Below the pieces are notes generated by a model, which was not told the origin of the DNA, made no database searches, and worked only from the letters and a program-made list of their open reading frames with translations. A stretch of DNA of 64,000 nt from Tubulanus polymorphus (Eukaryota; Nemertea; Palaeonemertea; Tubulaniformes; Tubulanidae): NCBI RefSeq assembly GCF_964204645.1, contig NC_134026.1:15952650-16016649 (forward strand), in the 5' to 3' direction. How positions within the stretch are numbered: the stretch's first letter is position 1; every line of letters starts with the position of its first letter. The translations under genes were made by a program, and so were the position numbers. Below are positions 43,939-55,007 of this stretch, in pieces.

Positions 43939-46298
43939 CGGTTCCTGAACTTCGCTGAAAAAGCTGAAACACTGAAAAGCTGAAACGCTGAAATTTCAGG
44001 GAATTTCCGAAAAACGCCGAAATTTCAGGGAATTCCCGAAAAACGCATAAATCGTGCTAGGTACCGACAATACACGTTTTGAAATGTTTTCCGGGCCGAT
44101 GTCCGCTGACGAGTCCTGAACCGTGTTTTATGCTCTACCTTCGGTTACAGAGACATGCCTTAAGGTCGTCGTCATGATCGACTTGATCGATTGCGGATTG
44201 CGTGGATTGTTAGATGTGTTTTTTGCCATAGTTTTATGTGCATATACCGGTACGATCTAACAATGAAGTTATCACTTCATTTGAATAAATTCTTAATCAC
44301 AGTAATATTAATTCACAATATTTTTTCTTATGTTTGGTGATTTCTTGCAACTTATCATTGCCAAGTCTCATACAGGTTGTAGCTGAATGAAAGTACAGTT
44401 AGGCTGAACCTGATAACCCAAATTAAGTGCTAGCATGGAACTAATGATTATTTTGATTCTATTTTCGGTGTCATTGAAATTCGTTAATAAAGGTTCAACC
44501 GTCATAGTATACTGTACTTAGCATTGCTACAATTGGGTGCCATATTTCTACAATTTCTACAAGGAGGAAGGAATCTTTAAGTGTCTTTGTTCCCGGGTAG
44601 GGTACGGGGTAAAACCTGGGTTACTTTCTCTTTCGACTTGCCGGAGACTACTATCTGCAATGTATTGCATGCTTTGATGTGTCTGGCCTATAGGAGTCGA
44701 ACGATATTTTTTCCCATACACAGGCTTGGCTTTAGTGTAGATGAAGGCTAGGCACTGCACATTGTGGATTGACTGGAACTCTTAACTCACAAAATTAAAC
44801 GAGTCAACAAGAAAGATCCAATAATTGGACATTTGTCTAACTATATTATTTAACAGCTTGAAATAATACATAACACATTCTGCAAGAGTATACAAAGGAA
44901 ATCAGTTCTTACATTATATCAGAATCAATAGTTCGCTTAACTCTGGCTAGAATTGTGGTTTCATTGCTTCATATTCTAATGAAATCCACTAGTATACCTT
45001 AGAATATCGCTTAGCTTAAGACTAAACATTTGGTACCAGGAAACAGGGAAGAAAAGTGGGTGTACTGTACATCCGCAATTGACTTATTTCTCTCTGGTTG
45101 AATCAAGTTATTATTGAAATAGCATTCGAATAGTCATTTTATTTTTAAAAATTGTGTCGTTCAGCTATCCTGCTGCAAATTTCGCAGTTGAAGTTTACTG
45201 GTGCCATCTGATTTCTCAGTATCTCAAAAAATTTGCACATTCTAAGCCTGAATCTAAAAATAGAAAAAGGTGCATTTTAGTTGGATATAAAAGAATAGTG
45301 GCTAATACACCCTGGACTATATAGCCCATGGGGTGGGCCTAGTTTGAAAGCACTGAGGTCCGAGAGAACAGCACTTAATAACAGTAAATAAATACTGAAA
45401 TTAAACTTACAAAACACCCAGTACTTGAGATGATGTACTTGACAAGAAGTGTCACCAGCTAAGCAAATCAACTTTGTCTATGACTCCTCCTTTTATAGAT
45501 TCAGTAGTAGTCTAAAAATAAGAATCGGTATATTTTTCTAACAGTTGGTATGTCATTTCTTCAAAAAAACTAATTATTATCACGCCACAGCAAATAAATT
45601 ATTCACAGTTGTTGAATGGTTAGCCCGATTTAGATTAATTGGTTGACGTTAACCAGTATGACCCATACGTAGGGGCCTACTGCATGCCATTAGCGTCAAT
45701 CCATTCCATTCCATTCCACAGTGAATTAAAAAGAAATTTAGTTAGATCCCTTTTGTCCAAAAGCTGCATCATTTATATAACTAGCTGTCAAATTTAATTT
45801 ACCTCCTTCAGAGAATACCATAGTGACATAGTCCGTCGCCCATCAACGTGTTGACAAAAGAAAAGTTGCTCCATGTTTTATACATGAACGGTCAAATAAG
45901 ATATTTTGCGTCTTGCAGGGAATATTGAGCATAGTGTTTAAGTTGGCTTGCACGGTTTGTGAATGGGTTTTCCTCATTATGCTGCCTGTATGCATTAAAA
46001 ATCCGGATTTCAAGCGAATTAATTTGTCCAACAAGTGGCCCTCTAGAAGTATACTCCACACATACTGTCCATGCATGTCTCTGTAACCGAAGGTAGAGAC
46101 TAAAACACGGTTCAGGACTCGGCAGCGGACACCGGCCCGGAAAATATTTCAAAACGTGTATTGTTGGTACCTAGCACGATTTCAGCGTTTTTCGGGAATT
46201 CCCTGAAATTTCGGCGTTTTTCGGAAATTCCCTGAAATTTCAGCGTTTTTATTTCAGCGTTTCAGTGATTCAGCTTTTTCAGCGAAGTTCAGGAACCG
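43939..46298. mobile_element. Non-autonomous long-TIR DNA transposon, copy 2 (inverted relative to copy 1)
   Basis: 2,360 bp, CGGTTCCTGAAC...GTTCAGGAACCG. Flanked by GTTGGAACAG at 43929-43938 and 46299-46308, a 10-bp target duplication (or 9 bp plus one chance base). It matches copy 1 at 20102-23600 over its whole length except the nested 1.2-kb element. The small conserved frames (for example 45277-45471) reflect copy similarity, not recognisable genes. It sits in an intron of the HECT gene. Confidence 0.8.
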
Positions 46299-48337
46299 GT
46301 TGGAACAGATGGAATTGGGGTTTCACATTTTCTTTAAAGTTTTTTTTGCTTTTCTCGTATTGTTTGTTGGGGAATCATCTGCACCTTGAAGTGGAGTTTA
46401 TATTTCTTAAACTGCTCGCACTCTGGCATAATTACTAAGTTTATTGCACAAAAACATTATTAGTCCTTCCGTAACTGCCTTGGATAAATAAGATTAATTT
46501 CTTCCAATTATCTGAAATTTCTCTAATAGCAGGCGTGGTGAGATAAGTTGGTGGTAATAAACCATCTACAAGTAGAATTTTGATTCAGTTGACTAATGGA
46601 TGTTTTTTTTTCATTCAGCTCTGATGATGATCTGTTAATGGAGTCAATTCAGGTCAATTCTGACGACAACCATGGCGGGTAAATTTATCAAATACACCTG
46701 TTAACGTAACATACAAGCTATTACAGTGCTCAGGATTAATTTCTAGGCCAGATAGTACCCATTTTCTTCTTGGTCAAGAATCTTCGACCTCCTAGTTGAA
46801 GATCTAGTGACAAAACCACTCAAGCTTGTCTGCTTCCCAACAATTACAATCTTCATATGTAATGAAAAATGTCTCATTCCTTTCTTTAATGTCTCGTTTG
46901 ATTAATTTCTGAATAATTCCAGGCCCGATGAGATTCGTAATGCATCAAGCTCTCAAGATGAAACCTCCAGTTCATGGCAGTAAGTACATTCTAAAACAAT
47001 AATTGGAAAATAACTGAATACATTCATTGCCTTTCTATATGATGTGAACTGCGTATATACTCTGATTCCAGATACTTGTGGAATTACTTAAAATTAAATA
47101 AGTAGTGTACCAGTAGTTAATAATACATTTTATATAAAGCAAAATTCAGCAATTTTTCAACCGACTGAATGTCATTTGTTTTTCTATGCAGCTGCCATGG
47201 AAGCACAGTAGAACACGATTAATGTGCATCATAAATTCATCCAGTTTACGGGAAATCTTAATTAAAAGTCATTTTCTTGTATATTAATGAAAAAATGCAC
47301 TGCAAATATTGTCAGAATTAAGCGAGTTTGACTGTACATGTACTTAGAAAAATCAACCCACATTGTATTTACTTAAATGAAATACAATTCGTTATTTTTT
47401 TGGTAATTTCTGAGATAAAGACCACAACGATCCTGTCGAAGTGCTATCTTGTTTCCAAGCATTGGTAATGGAAGGCGGAATGCTTGACCTACTAGCCGAG
47501 AACGAGACTATTGCAGGTGAAACCTATCCAACTGTAGTCCCAAGAGACAAGCTCTACGAAGAGGCAATAAATGAAATCCTTAGCCAGGATTTTAATCCAA
47601 GATTTCCCCTGGATATAACTTTTATGGGGGAGGAGTGTTTGGACTTAGGTGGTCCAAGGAAGGAATTTCTAACCATTGTTTTGCGAGAGATAAAAGAAAG
47701 GCTCTTTGAAGAGAGCAATGACGGGTTGATTGTCAGGCAGGATGAACGTGCTGTCGAAAACAGGCATTTCTATGCTGCTGGCATTTTCATTAGTATGTTG
47801 GTTAAATTCTAATCTGTGTATGAGAAAATGATAAGCTTTGGTAATTAAAACAAGCTATTCAGGTTTAAGTGTAAGCAAGGCCTATTTCTTTTAGGTTTAT
47901 CGCTGATCCAAAATGGACCAGTTCCAAATTTTTTCAGCCCTGCCCTGGTGGATAGGATTTGCGATGGTAATGTAACATCTCCCCCTGACAAGCAATTGAG
48001 AGATGGATTGGACCAATTAGGCTTAGTCCAGGTAGGTAGACCCACAACCCCCCAAATTGAAAATGACCCCCAAAAATTTTTGACTTACCTATTCCAAGCT
48101 AAGGGTTAAAATTGTTTCTTTTTTCAGGAGATACATGAATTAGTATAAGTGTACACATAAATTTTTACATTGTAGTTGATGACTCATAAAGACAACTTGA
48201 AGCATTTGTTGTACAAAAAAACTCAGCAACCAATGAAATTCAAGAAATTGTTGGCATTGTTAAAACCGAGGTTTTCTGAACGAGGCAGCAACCGCCGAAT
48301 GAAAGAAGAAGCCATTTATCGACTATATTGTGACTAT

Positions 48338-49573
48338 TGATACACCGGTCACAATCCTCTCTTTAATCGTTATCTATTAAAATACTTGAGTAAGGCCCTG
48401 GCGAGAGAACGTGTCCGTGCACAAATCCGAATGAATAAACTGAAATACCGGATGATAATATTGAAGATAATATATTTTATTTACCTTGAACCTGAGAATG
48501 ATTTTCCTAATCCCTATTATATGAATCCCTATCGTTCCGAAGCTTCTCCTGTCCTGCTGTCGACACTCGTCTTACTAAGGTACAGATTCTCCCGATTGAC
48601 TGCTCTCTCAAGATGCGGGTCCCTTTTATAGAAAGAATCGGCATTCTTAAAATACCGACTCTCCCACTCGACTTTTGGCAAGGAGCAGCAACCTTACTGT
48701 CATGACTGTTTTGGTCATATAGAATTTGGCCTTAATGATTCGCTGATCTAAAATTATTTTCAAAACTGATTTGCTAAACTAACTTTTTCCTTCCAACCCT
48801 CCTGTCATGACGCGTTGTGATTTACTCACTCCTTGCTAGTCGTTGTTGAGAGAGCAGCTATTGTCTGTGAATTACCAACGAGCGCATACAGACAACAGAA
48901 ACTTCAGACAGCTAGTTTTAACATTTAACACAAATTAATTTTCTTAAAACTTTAGCGATTATAGAGACTTTGTTCTCATTTAACATCTAGGATATTCAAA
49001 TTAAATATCTTTTCAAAACTTTGTTTTCTTTTCTAATTACAGTACAAATTCATTGTTTCTTTTTTAATTATTATAATTAACTACGATTCGGAATACATTG
49101 TGATTGATTATCAATTCTTAAATTATTTGAAATACTAATACTAATTATTTTATCTACAATTTAACTAATTCTATTTTAATACAGGATAAGCAAAACAACC
49201 ACATCTTCCTAAACTTCCGGTTTTTCCTTTTACGGAAAGTAGCCGGGAATATCATCAAGTATCAGCGTGATCCCTTCACGAGCCTCATTATAAATACACT
49301 CCATTGTTCCGACCCAACCAAATATGGTTCCAACTATTTAAAAGTTTTATATAAAGATTTTCTGAATGTTTGCCAGATCTCACAGCAGAAGAACCGAGAA
49401 AGAATTGTTGTTTATAGACTGATTTATGGTTTGCGTTGGCAGATGAAAGCATCAAACAAGAACTTTCGTAATTCTTACTACTATTACGTTCTTGTCTGAC
49501 GGCTTTAACGTAACCCCCACGCGTACGGAAACAACATTAAGAACATTTCTAAATACTACGAAACATTTTCAGT
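48338..49573. other. About 1.2-kb insertion interrupting the HECT coding sequence
   Basis: HECT homology stops at YRLYCDY and resumes at YYENLAVDHYL. No GT-AG junction joins the two parts in frame. The interval has a TATAAATA near 49290, a CTGTCATGAC motif repeated near 48700 and 48810, and TACTACGAAA repeated at its right border. Could be a solo LTR or other insertion; ends are not clear. Confidence 0.45.
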
Positions 49574-50011
49574 TACTACGAAAATCTAGCTGTGGATCAC
49601 TATCTTAAAGAAGTATCAGGTAGATATTTAAAATTCTTCAAATTAATCGCGAAAGGTTTTTCAGAAGAAATTAAACTGCATATTGAATTCAATTCTCTGA
49701 GAATATATTGTGGCAATCTGCTTATTGCAGCTACATTTGCTCACCTCAAACTTTGGTTTTCAGCTGGACGTCGCAAGCCTGGAAAGATGTTGCGATTGGA
49801 GGACATTTTGAAATTCGTAACAGGATTGGAGGACGAAGCATTATTGGGTTATACCATACAACCCTTCATTATTTTTGTAGAAGACATTATGATTCCCCAG
49901 AGTAGCACCTGCATTAATCAGTTGATGTTACCCTTACAGTTCACAGATAAAGACAATACATATAATTTCTTTGATTATGCATTCTGTAATGAATATTTCG
50001 GTAAAACTTAG

Positions 50012-50825
50012 CCCACATGTCAGTTTTCAGATATCAGGCGAATTGTTTATTACTTTCGTATACAATTTCTTCATTATGTAGTGTATTACATGTATACATT
50101 CATTCACTTAATATTCTGCGGCGTAGCTACCGGTGCGGTTGGTTCGACATATGACGGACCAATAATTACCAAGGTGGTTATTCTGATTCGGACAAATTTG
50201 CATTAAAAAATTTGGAGGAGGGGTTAGGTTAGGATTCGATTTTTCTTGAAGTCACGGCCCCGTGAACTGCGTCGGGGCCAGAAATTATTTTTGTAAAATG
50301 GGCCTCAGATGTCCCATGAACCCCTTGAAATTTCAGAATTTTCAAAATTTCTAAACCGTTAGGGGCTTCGCACTTCGGTGCTCGCGACTGCTGGCTACGG
50401 CAGCAGCTGGCCTAGCATGTCGGACCAATAATTATTTGGTTGCTACACTGCTGATATTTGCTTTGATATTTTTCTTCCCATGTGCTGGTAATGATATTCA
50501 CTATACAAAATAATGCCAGTTAGACACATAAAAAAATCCTGTTTCTCGGGTGGGGCAATCACCAAAATGGGTAGGTATGTAGGGATTTTTTTTCTTTTTA
50601 CAGGAAAAAAAGTTGTCTGAGCACAGCTGTACCATTTCCAGAATCAAATTGTTAAATCTGATGTAATAAGATGTTTTTATGATGTCTCGATATCAGTGCC
50701 GATATCACGATTTTATTAAAAAGAAAAAATAGGGTTTTCTTTTGGTGTGGCCTTACAGTAAAATTTCTTCTATAATCCAATGGATAATTTATGTACAAAA
50801 CATTTTAGAATGTGTATTTTTCTAT
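50012..50825. other. No gene seen
   Basis: Between the HECT pseudogene and the integrase-like pseudogene. CGGACCAATAATTA occurs at about 50155 and again at about 50422. Nothing coding. Confidence 0.4.
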
Positions 50826-52667
50826 TCATAATTCAATTACACTGTACACATAATCTCTAGTTCTACAGTACAATGAGAAACCCCATGGATCATCATCAGA
50901 ATCTCTAAGTACACCCACTGGACCATTTAAATGTTCTAGATGCTCAGGTTTGAGCACTGGTGCAGTATCTGGAACATGTATTCCTACTTCATCATCCTCT
51001 TCTGGAATTGTTTCACTTTGATCGATCCCATATTGCTGAGCTTGACCCTGAAGTAACAATATTTCCTACATGAATGAATGTATTATAATGAAATTGTATA
51101 ATTGAATGCAGAATAAAATTACCAGCTCTCCAAAATCATCAAAGTATTCCTTTCCAATTACGCTATCCCGATCATAAGCAACATTTTGTAGACCTTGTAT
51201 GAACTGCAATGGAGAATTGTTACAGCTGTCCGTATCTTATGTTGATTGCACATTTCCACAAACATTTCCAGTGATCGGTTGATCCTAGGTAGGAAGACAT
51301 AGTGGAGGCAATACAAATCAACTTCACAACTTGGGTCGAGATAACCATGGGCTTCGAGATACAAAAATAGTGCATGACAACTGGATATCACCATCTCAAA
51401 CACATCACACCACAGCCGCTCTATACGGGAGTTGTGAACACTTCTTCCGCAGATAAAACTTCCCCTCTCTGGTCCTCTTAATCGATGCTGCTGCATGAAA
51501 CCTGCCACATCATAGTTCTCTACTCCCATATCAGCCCTGACTCGTGATGGTAACCCCCAAGTAGCAATTGCTTTTTGGAAACACTGACGTACAGTAGCTG
51601 ACCTGTTGTTATCATTGCATTGAAGATAAACGATGACACGACTATATCCTTCAATCCCATTATGGGTAACAAGTCGCCAACTGCAATTAATTTAATTGTG
51701 TTATGTGAATTAAGCTTACTACAACACAATTGGTCACCCTTCTCTAAAGTTTTCAATAATATCCAGATATTTTCAAGAACTATTGGCCTATAAAATGCTA
51801 AAATGGCATTACCGAATCAGCTTGTGATGACCATCGATGTGCCACGATGCCAGGGGGCTTTTCACATTATACACACGACGATGTATACGCTTTCTTAATT
51901 TCATTATAGATCTACCATGAGGATCTACTCTCCATCCACATTGATTCCCTTACACGTTAACGCGTAACCCTTTTTCCTTCAGATAAGAGATTCGCAGAAA
52001 TACTCCTCCGCCCTAATAAGTAACATCAAAATAGAAATTGGCTATTTTAACAAGTCCAAGAGACTGAATTCATGAAAAATCAACACTTTCTATACATGTA
52101 TACTTACCAGAATTTGGAAATGATTGAAGGTAGTATGTTACTCTTGTAGCGAGCCTTTTATGATAAATCGGATAGGGTGGCTTATGGTCTAAGAAAATGT
52201 TACTGACTAGAGCCGCAGAAGGTAGAGAATGCCCCTGTTCCCATCATTTATACAAGACAGGATAGGCCTAGTAGGCCAAATTGTCCACAAATATTGATTG
52301 TCATTGAATTTTAATCGGCCTAGCTAAAAAGAATTCAACTTGTTCTCTGGGTATATCAAACCGAGGTCGTCCAGTTCTACCATGCCCCTGGAACATCTGA
52401 TACTGACGTTGGTGTGAGTTCAAGACGCTTGCATCGTTATATCTCGCCTGTTTTGATTGCCATAATCTATATGATGCCGTATGCATCGGCGACATTCACA
52501 GCCATCGCTCCCAATTCTAGCCATTCTAACATATCGCGGTATATTCTGTCTAATTTGTAATTGACACCGTCGTTAATTACCCCACTTTCAATTGTATCAA
52601 GTATTTCCTTAAGTCTATTAAAGAAATGTCCTACAACATATATATTAATATCAATTGACGTTGACAT
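50826..52667 (-). pseudogene. DDE integrase-core transposase-like gene, spliced, decayed
   Basis: Exons on minus: an N-terminal region from about 52667 to 51813 (not fully resolved), 51680-51123 and 51065-50826, with good GT-AG borders at 51813/51680 and 51123/51065. The N-terminal part has RTGRPRFDIPREQVEFFL. The core has WHIDGHHKLIRW (first Asp), SRVRADMGVENYDVAGFM (second Asp) and GRSVHNSRIERLWCDVF (Glu), then VDLYCLHYVFLPRINRSLE. The C-terminal exon carries an acidic linker and YGID and SLYCRTRDYVY. This is the integrase-core family common in fish and invertebrate genomes, which I associate with IS3EU-type transposons. Lesions: an in-frame TAA near 51955 and a one-base deletion near 51225. 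The catalytic triad is intact. Confidence 0.75.
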
Positions 52668-52959
52668 TTTTCCCTATTTTAATACTAAACAGTATAGGGC
52701 TGCGACCTTGAGAGAGTAGGTGAAAATAATCGGAATCTTCGTAACCGCAATCTGTGGGAACCAGTCTATCTTTCGTCATCGTTGCTCGGGTGGATGTCTA
52801 TCGTTATAATGCTTCGCCGTTTGAAAGGGAACCAGTCTATCTTTGATCATCGTTCACGCAATGATCATCGTTTTTAGATTAACATCATCAAATGTGATCA
52901 AATAATATCGTTAAATGAAGTTTTCTTCATCAATGCATGTTCTATATCGTTTCATAACT

Positions 52960-53080
52960 AATATCATCGTTTTGTATGTTTTAGTATCATCGTTTCATAT
53001 CTTTTTATTATCGTTTCATATCTTTTTATTATCGTTTCATATCTTTTTATTATCGGTTTATATCTTTTTAGTCATCTTTC
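52960..53080 (+). repeat. 21-bp tandem repeat (CGTTTCATATCTTTTTATTAT)
   Basis: About four and a half near-identical units directly before viral fragment C. GATCATCGTT-like motifs recur upstream at 52785-52880. Period 21 is about two helical turns. Polinton ends often contain tandem repeats, so this may be the end of element C; inference. Confidence 0.7.
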
Positions 53081-53121
53081 AACCTTTTTGTTATGTTTTG
53101 GTGGTTTTGGCCCGCCATAAA

Positions 53122-53673
53122 ATGTCAAAAAAATCGAATAAGAATAGTATTGATATTGAAAAGACAATTGAAGATTTAGGCATTACTGATTATAAAGATA
53201 CAGTTGTTTCTAATTGTGCTCAAAATAATAATAATATTGATGTTGAATACTATTTTACATGTAAACACCATCTTGAGTTACTAATTGCTAGTGGTAAATG
53301 TAAGGAATTTATCGGAAAAATTATAATTTTTCAAGAATTAGATAATATGAAACCTGATAAAGTAATAAAACATTTAAAAATATATGAAGAAGCTAGATTA
53401 GCTAGAATAAACGATTCTATTTCGGATGGTTTTATAAAATGTTACTCTTAGTTATGTAACCGGGTAATACCAATTGATGATGAAAATAATTTATATACTG
53501 ATTTAAAAAATGACTACTTAGTTATGACAGAATTACAAAAATGGGTTGGATACGCTTCATTCCAATTAGGTGGAATAATGACATTAATTTCTACTGGAGT
53601 TATAACATTTTCTAATATCAAACCTATAGCATGTAAAGATAAAAGTAAATCAGAAGATATTGAATCAGAATAA
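53122..53673 (+). pseudogene. Viral fragment C gene 1, C-terminal membrane segment, one nonsense codon
   Basis: 184 codons from ATG 53122 (CATAAAATG context) to TAA 53671-53673, with a single in-frame TAG at 53449-53451. Features: lysine/asparagine-rich N-terminus, a cysteine/histidine patch (CKHHLE), a helical middle (HLKIYEEARLARIN), then after the stop a C-terminal hydrophobic segment (WVGYASFQLGGIMTLISTGV). No family recognised. The frame upstream of the chosen ATG runs into the 21-bp repeats and is not coding-like. Confidence 0.5.
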
Positions 53674-53965
53674 AAATTATTAAAATAAATGAGTGATGAT
53701 ATTAAGAGGAAACCTAGATCTGAAAAACAAATTAAATGGGCTAGGGAATTAGGTAAAAGATCTTCAGAATTAAAAAGAGCTAAGAAAAAGAAATTAAGTG
53801 ATATAAATGAATCACAGAAATTATCTGATATTAATTCGAATGATTATCCATCTGATTCTTCTAATACTGGAAGAAATAATTACTTATATATTACAATTGG
53901 GTTAATCACAGTAATTATATTCTCTGGTGTAATATATAAATCTAAGTATAAATCTCTACCCATGC
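53122..53965 (+). mobile_element. Third fragment (C) of a Polinton/adintovirus-like element
   Basis: Two head-to-tail, very AT-rich genes with the spacing and the AAAATAAATG start context of elements A and B, but with gene content not present in either. They may represent the part of the viral genome that lies beyond the left edge for element A. Viral-like base composition ends at about 53960. Confidence 0.5.
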
Positions 53966-54036
53966 TGGGGATGACCGGAAATAACGGTCGTCAAACCTTT
54001 GAAATAGCCACCACCGTTACGTCACGTAACGGGTAG
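53689..54036 (+). CDS. Viral fragment C gene 2, basic protein with a transmembrane segment
   Basis: Starts at AAAATAAATGAG, 15 bp after gene 1. The N-terminal 40 residues are strongly basic (RKPRSEKQIKWARELGKRSSELKRAKKKK), a serine/asparagine-rich linker follows, and one transmembrane segment (YLYITIGLITVIIFSGVIY) near residue 75-93. The natural protein probably ends near 53965; the last 25 codons run into unrelated, less AT-rich DNA, so the C-terminus is truncated or replaced. A DNA- or RNA-contacting virion membrane protein is conceivable. Function unknown. Confidence 0.5.
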   Translation: MSDDIKRKPRSEKQIKWARELGKRSSELKRAKKKKLSDINESQKLSDINSNDYPSDSSNTGRNNYLYITIGLITVIIFSGVIYKSKYKSLPMLGMTGNNGRQTFEIATTVTSRNG

Positions 54037-54471
54037 TGTTGCTATGGCCCTATAGATGGAATATACATCGAGCTCTGTACTTCATGTTATGTCGGTCATT
54101 CTCCCCTAAACGTTGAAAACTGGTCTCCCTTCAAAAAAATTATGTATATATTTTTTTATTGCGAAATTTTTGTTATTTCTGATTGAATATAGATTAAAGG
54201 TGATTTTTGAAGACAAAAATCATGTCTGTATATAATAATTATTATCATTATTATTATCAAAAGTGAGATTTTTGCTTGAAATGCGCTGTCTCCACCTTGA
54301 CTTCCTTCTATTTCACCTATTATAACTTTCATTGAATTCATTGGTAGATACTAAAACTATATATTTTCTAAAAGCTTATAATCAGGTTAATCTGGAAATC
54401 AATTCATTCAACTTATTTCTTTAACGCAGAATGGAGAAAAAATAACAAATTAGGTCCGTCTCCAATTTTCA
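54037..54471. other. No gene seen
   Basis: Non-coding flank of the following transposase-like gene. Contains an ATT/ATTATTATC microsatellite-like stretch at about 54225-54260. Confidence 0.4.
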
Positions 54472-54896
54472 TGTCATTCCTGTTACCAAGCACTAAGTAA
54501 AAAAACATTGTTTATGTTGTGATTGGTTATTACTCTGAATGATAGATGGCACATGAGTGCAAACTGTATCACATGACTGAAAATGGCGGTAGTTTCAAAC
54601 TGTTGACTGTTCATTTTCCAGGTAAGTTTGTAATTTTTTAAGTGTGAACATTATCTGAGTCATTCCTGTTACGCTATTTTACAAGAACTAGCCTTATATT
54701 ATCAGACTGTGGAATTATTTTCTGAATTGAAGGTTTAACAATGAAATAAATAACTATTTTCAGTTCTCAGAATGCATAAATAAGCTCGTGGTTGACCTTG
54801 AAAGGACGTTTTGTCCGTTTTGTCATTACTGTTACTGTCATTCCTGTTACAGTTAGCATTCGTAACAGGAATGACAGCATGGTAACAGGAATGACA
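54472..54896. repeat. Left cluster of the 15-bp motif GTAACAGGAATGACA
   Basis: Six copies: as the complement TGTCATTCCTGTTAC at 54472-54486, 54658-54672 (first base A), 54821-54835 (one mismatch) and 54837-54851, and direct at 54862-54876 and 54882-54896. It lies just upstream of the transposase-like gene at 55008. A matching cluster follows the gene at 58214-58297. Confidence 0.75.
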
Positions 54897-55007
54897 CAAT
54901 CATCCAGTTACTGAAAATAATGTCCCAGTGGGCTATACAAAATTTAGTCAAACCTGCATTTATTTTTCTTCCTCTACTAGTAAAAGTTTTGAGGCAAACA
55001 GTCAAAA

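Larger units (their letters stand above)
42564..50011 (+). pseudogene. HECT-domain E3 ubiquitin ligase (G2E3-like family), decayed multi-exon gene
   Basis: Probable exons: 42564-42610, 42689-42852, 42940-43215, 43413-43441, 46619-46678, 46923-46979, 47421-47792, 47895-48031, 48176-48337, 49574-50011. The N-terminal part has KRTYTPTSAEKDMLM, FPRMEEGGGIEIL and VRIYIRPLQADIS, a pattern of invertebrate HECT proteins. The N-lobe has RFPLDITFMGEECLDLGGPRK and FIS-LSLIQNGPVPNFFS. The C-lobe has LRLEDILKFVTG and the catalytic cysteine in STCINQLMLP. HECT ligases pass ubiquitin from E2 to substrate through this cysteine. Lesions: frameshifts in exons 2 and 3, a stop at 48338-48340 followed by a 1.2-kb insertion before the C-lobe, and an unclear exon 6/7 phase. 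The long-TIR transposon lies in an intron. Confidence 0.7.

Noticed and set aside
52960-53080. CRISPR-like regular repeats
   Set aside because: Units are contiguous 21-mers without spacers, in a eukaryotic genome.
52915-53121. Upstream extension of viral fragment C gene 1
   Set aside because: Encoded by the 21-bp tandem repeats; the ATG at 53122 fits the viral start context.
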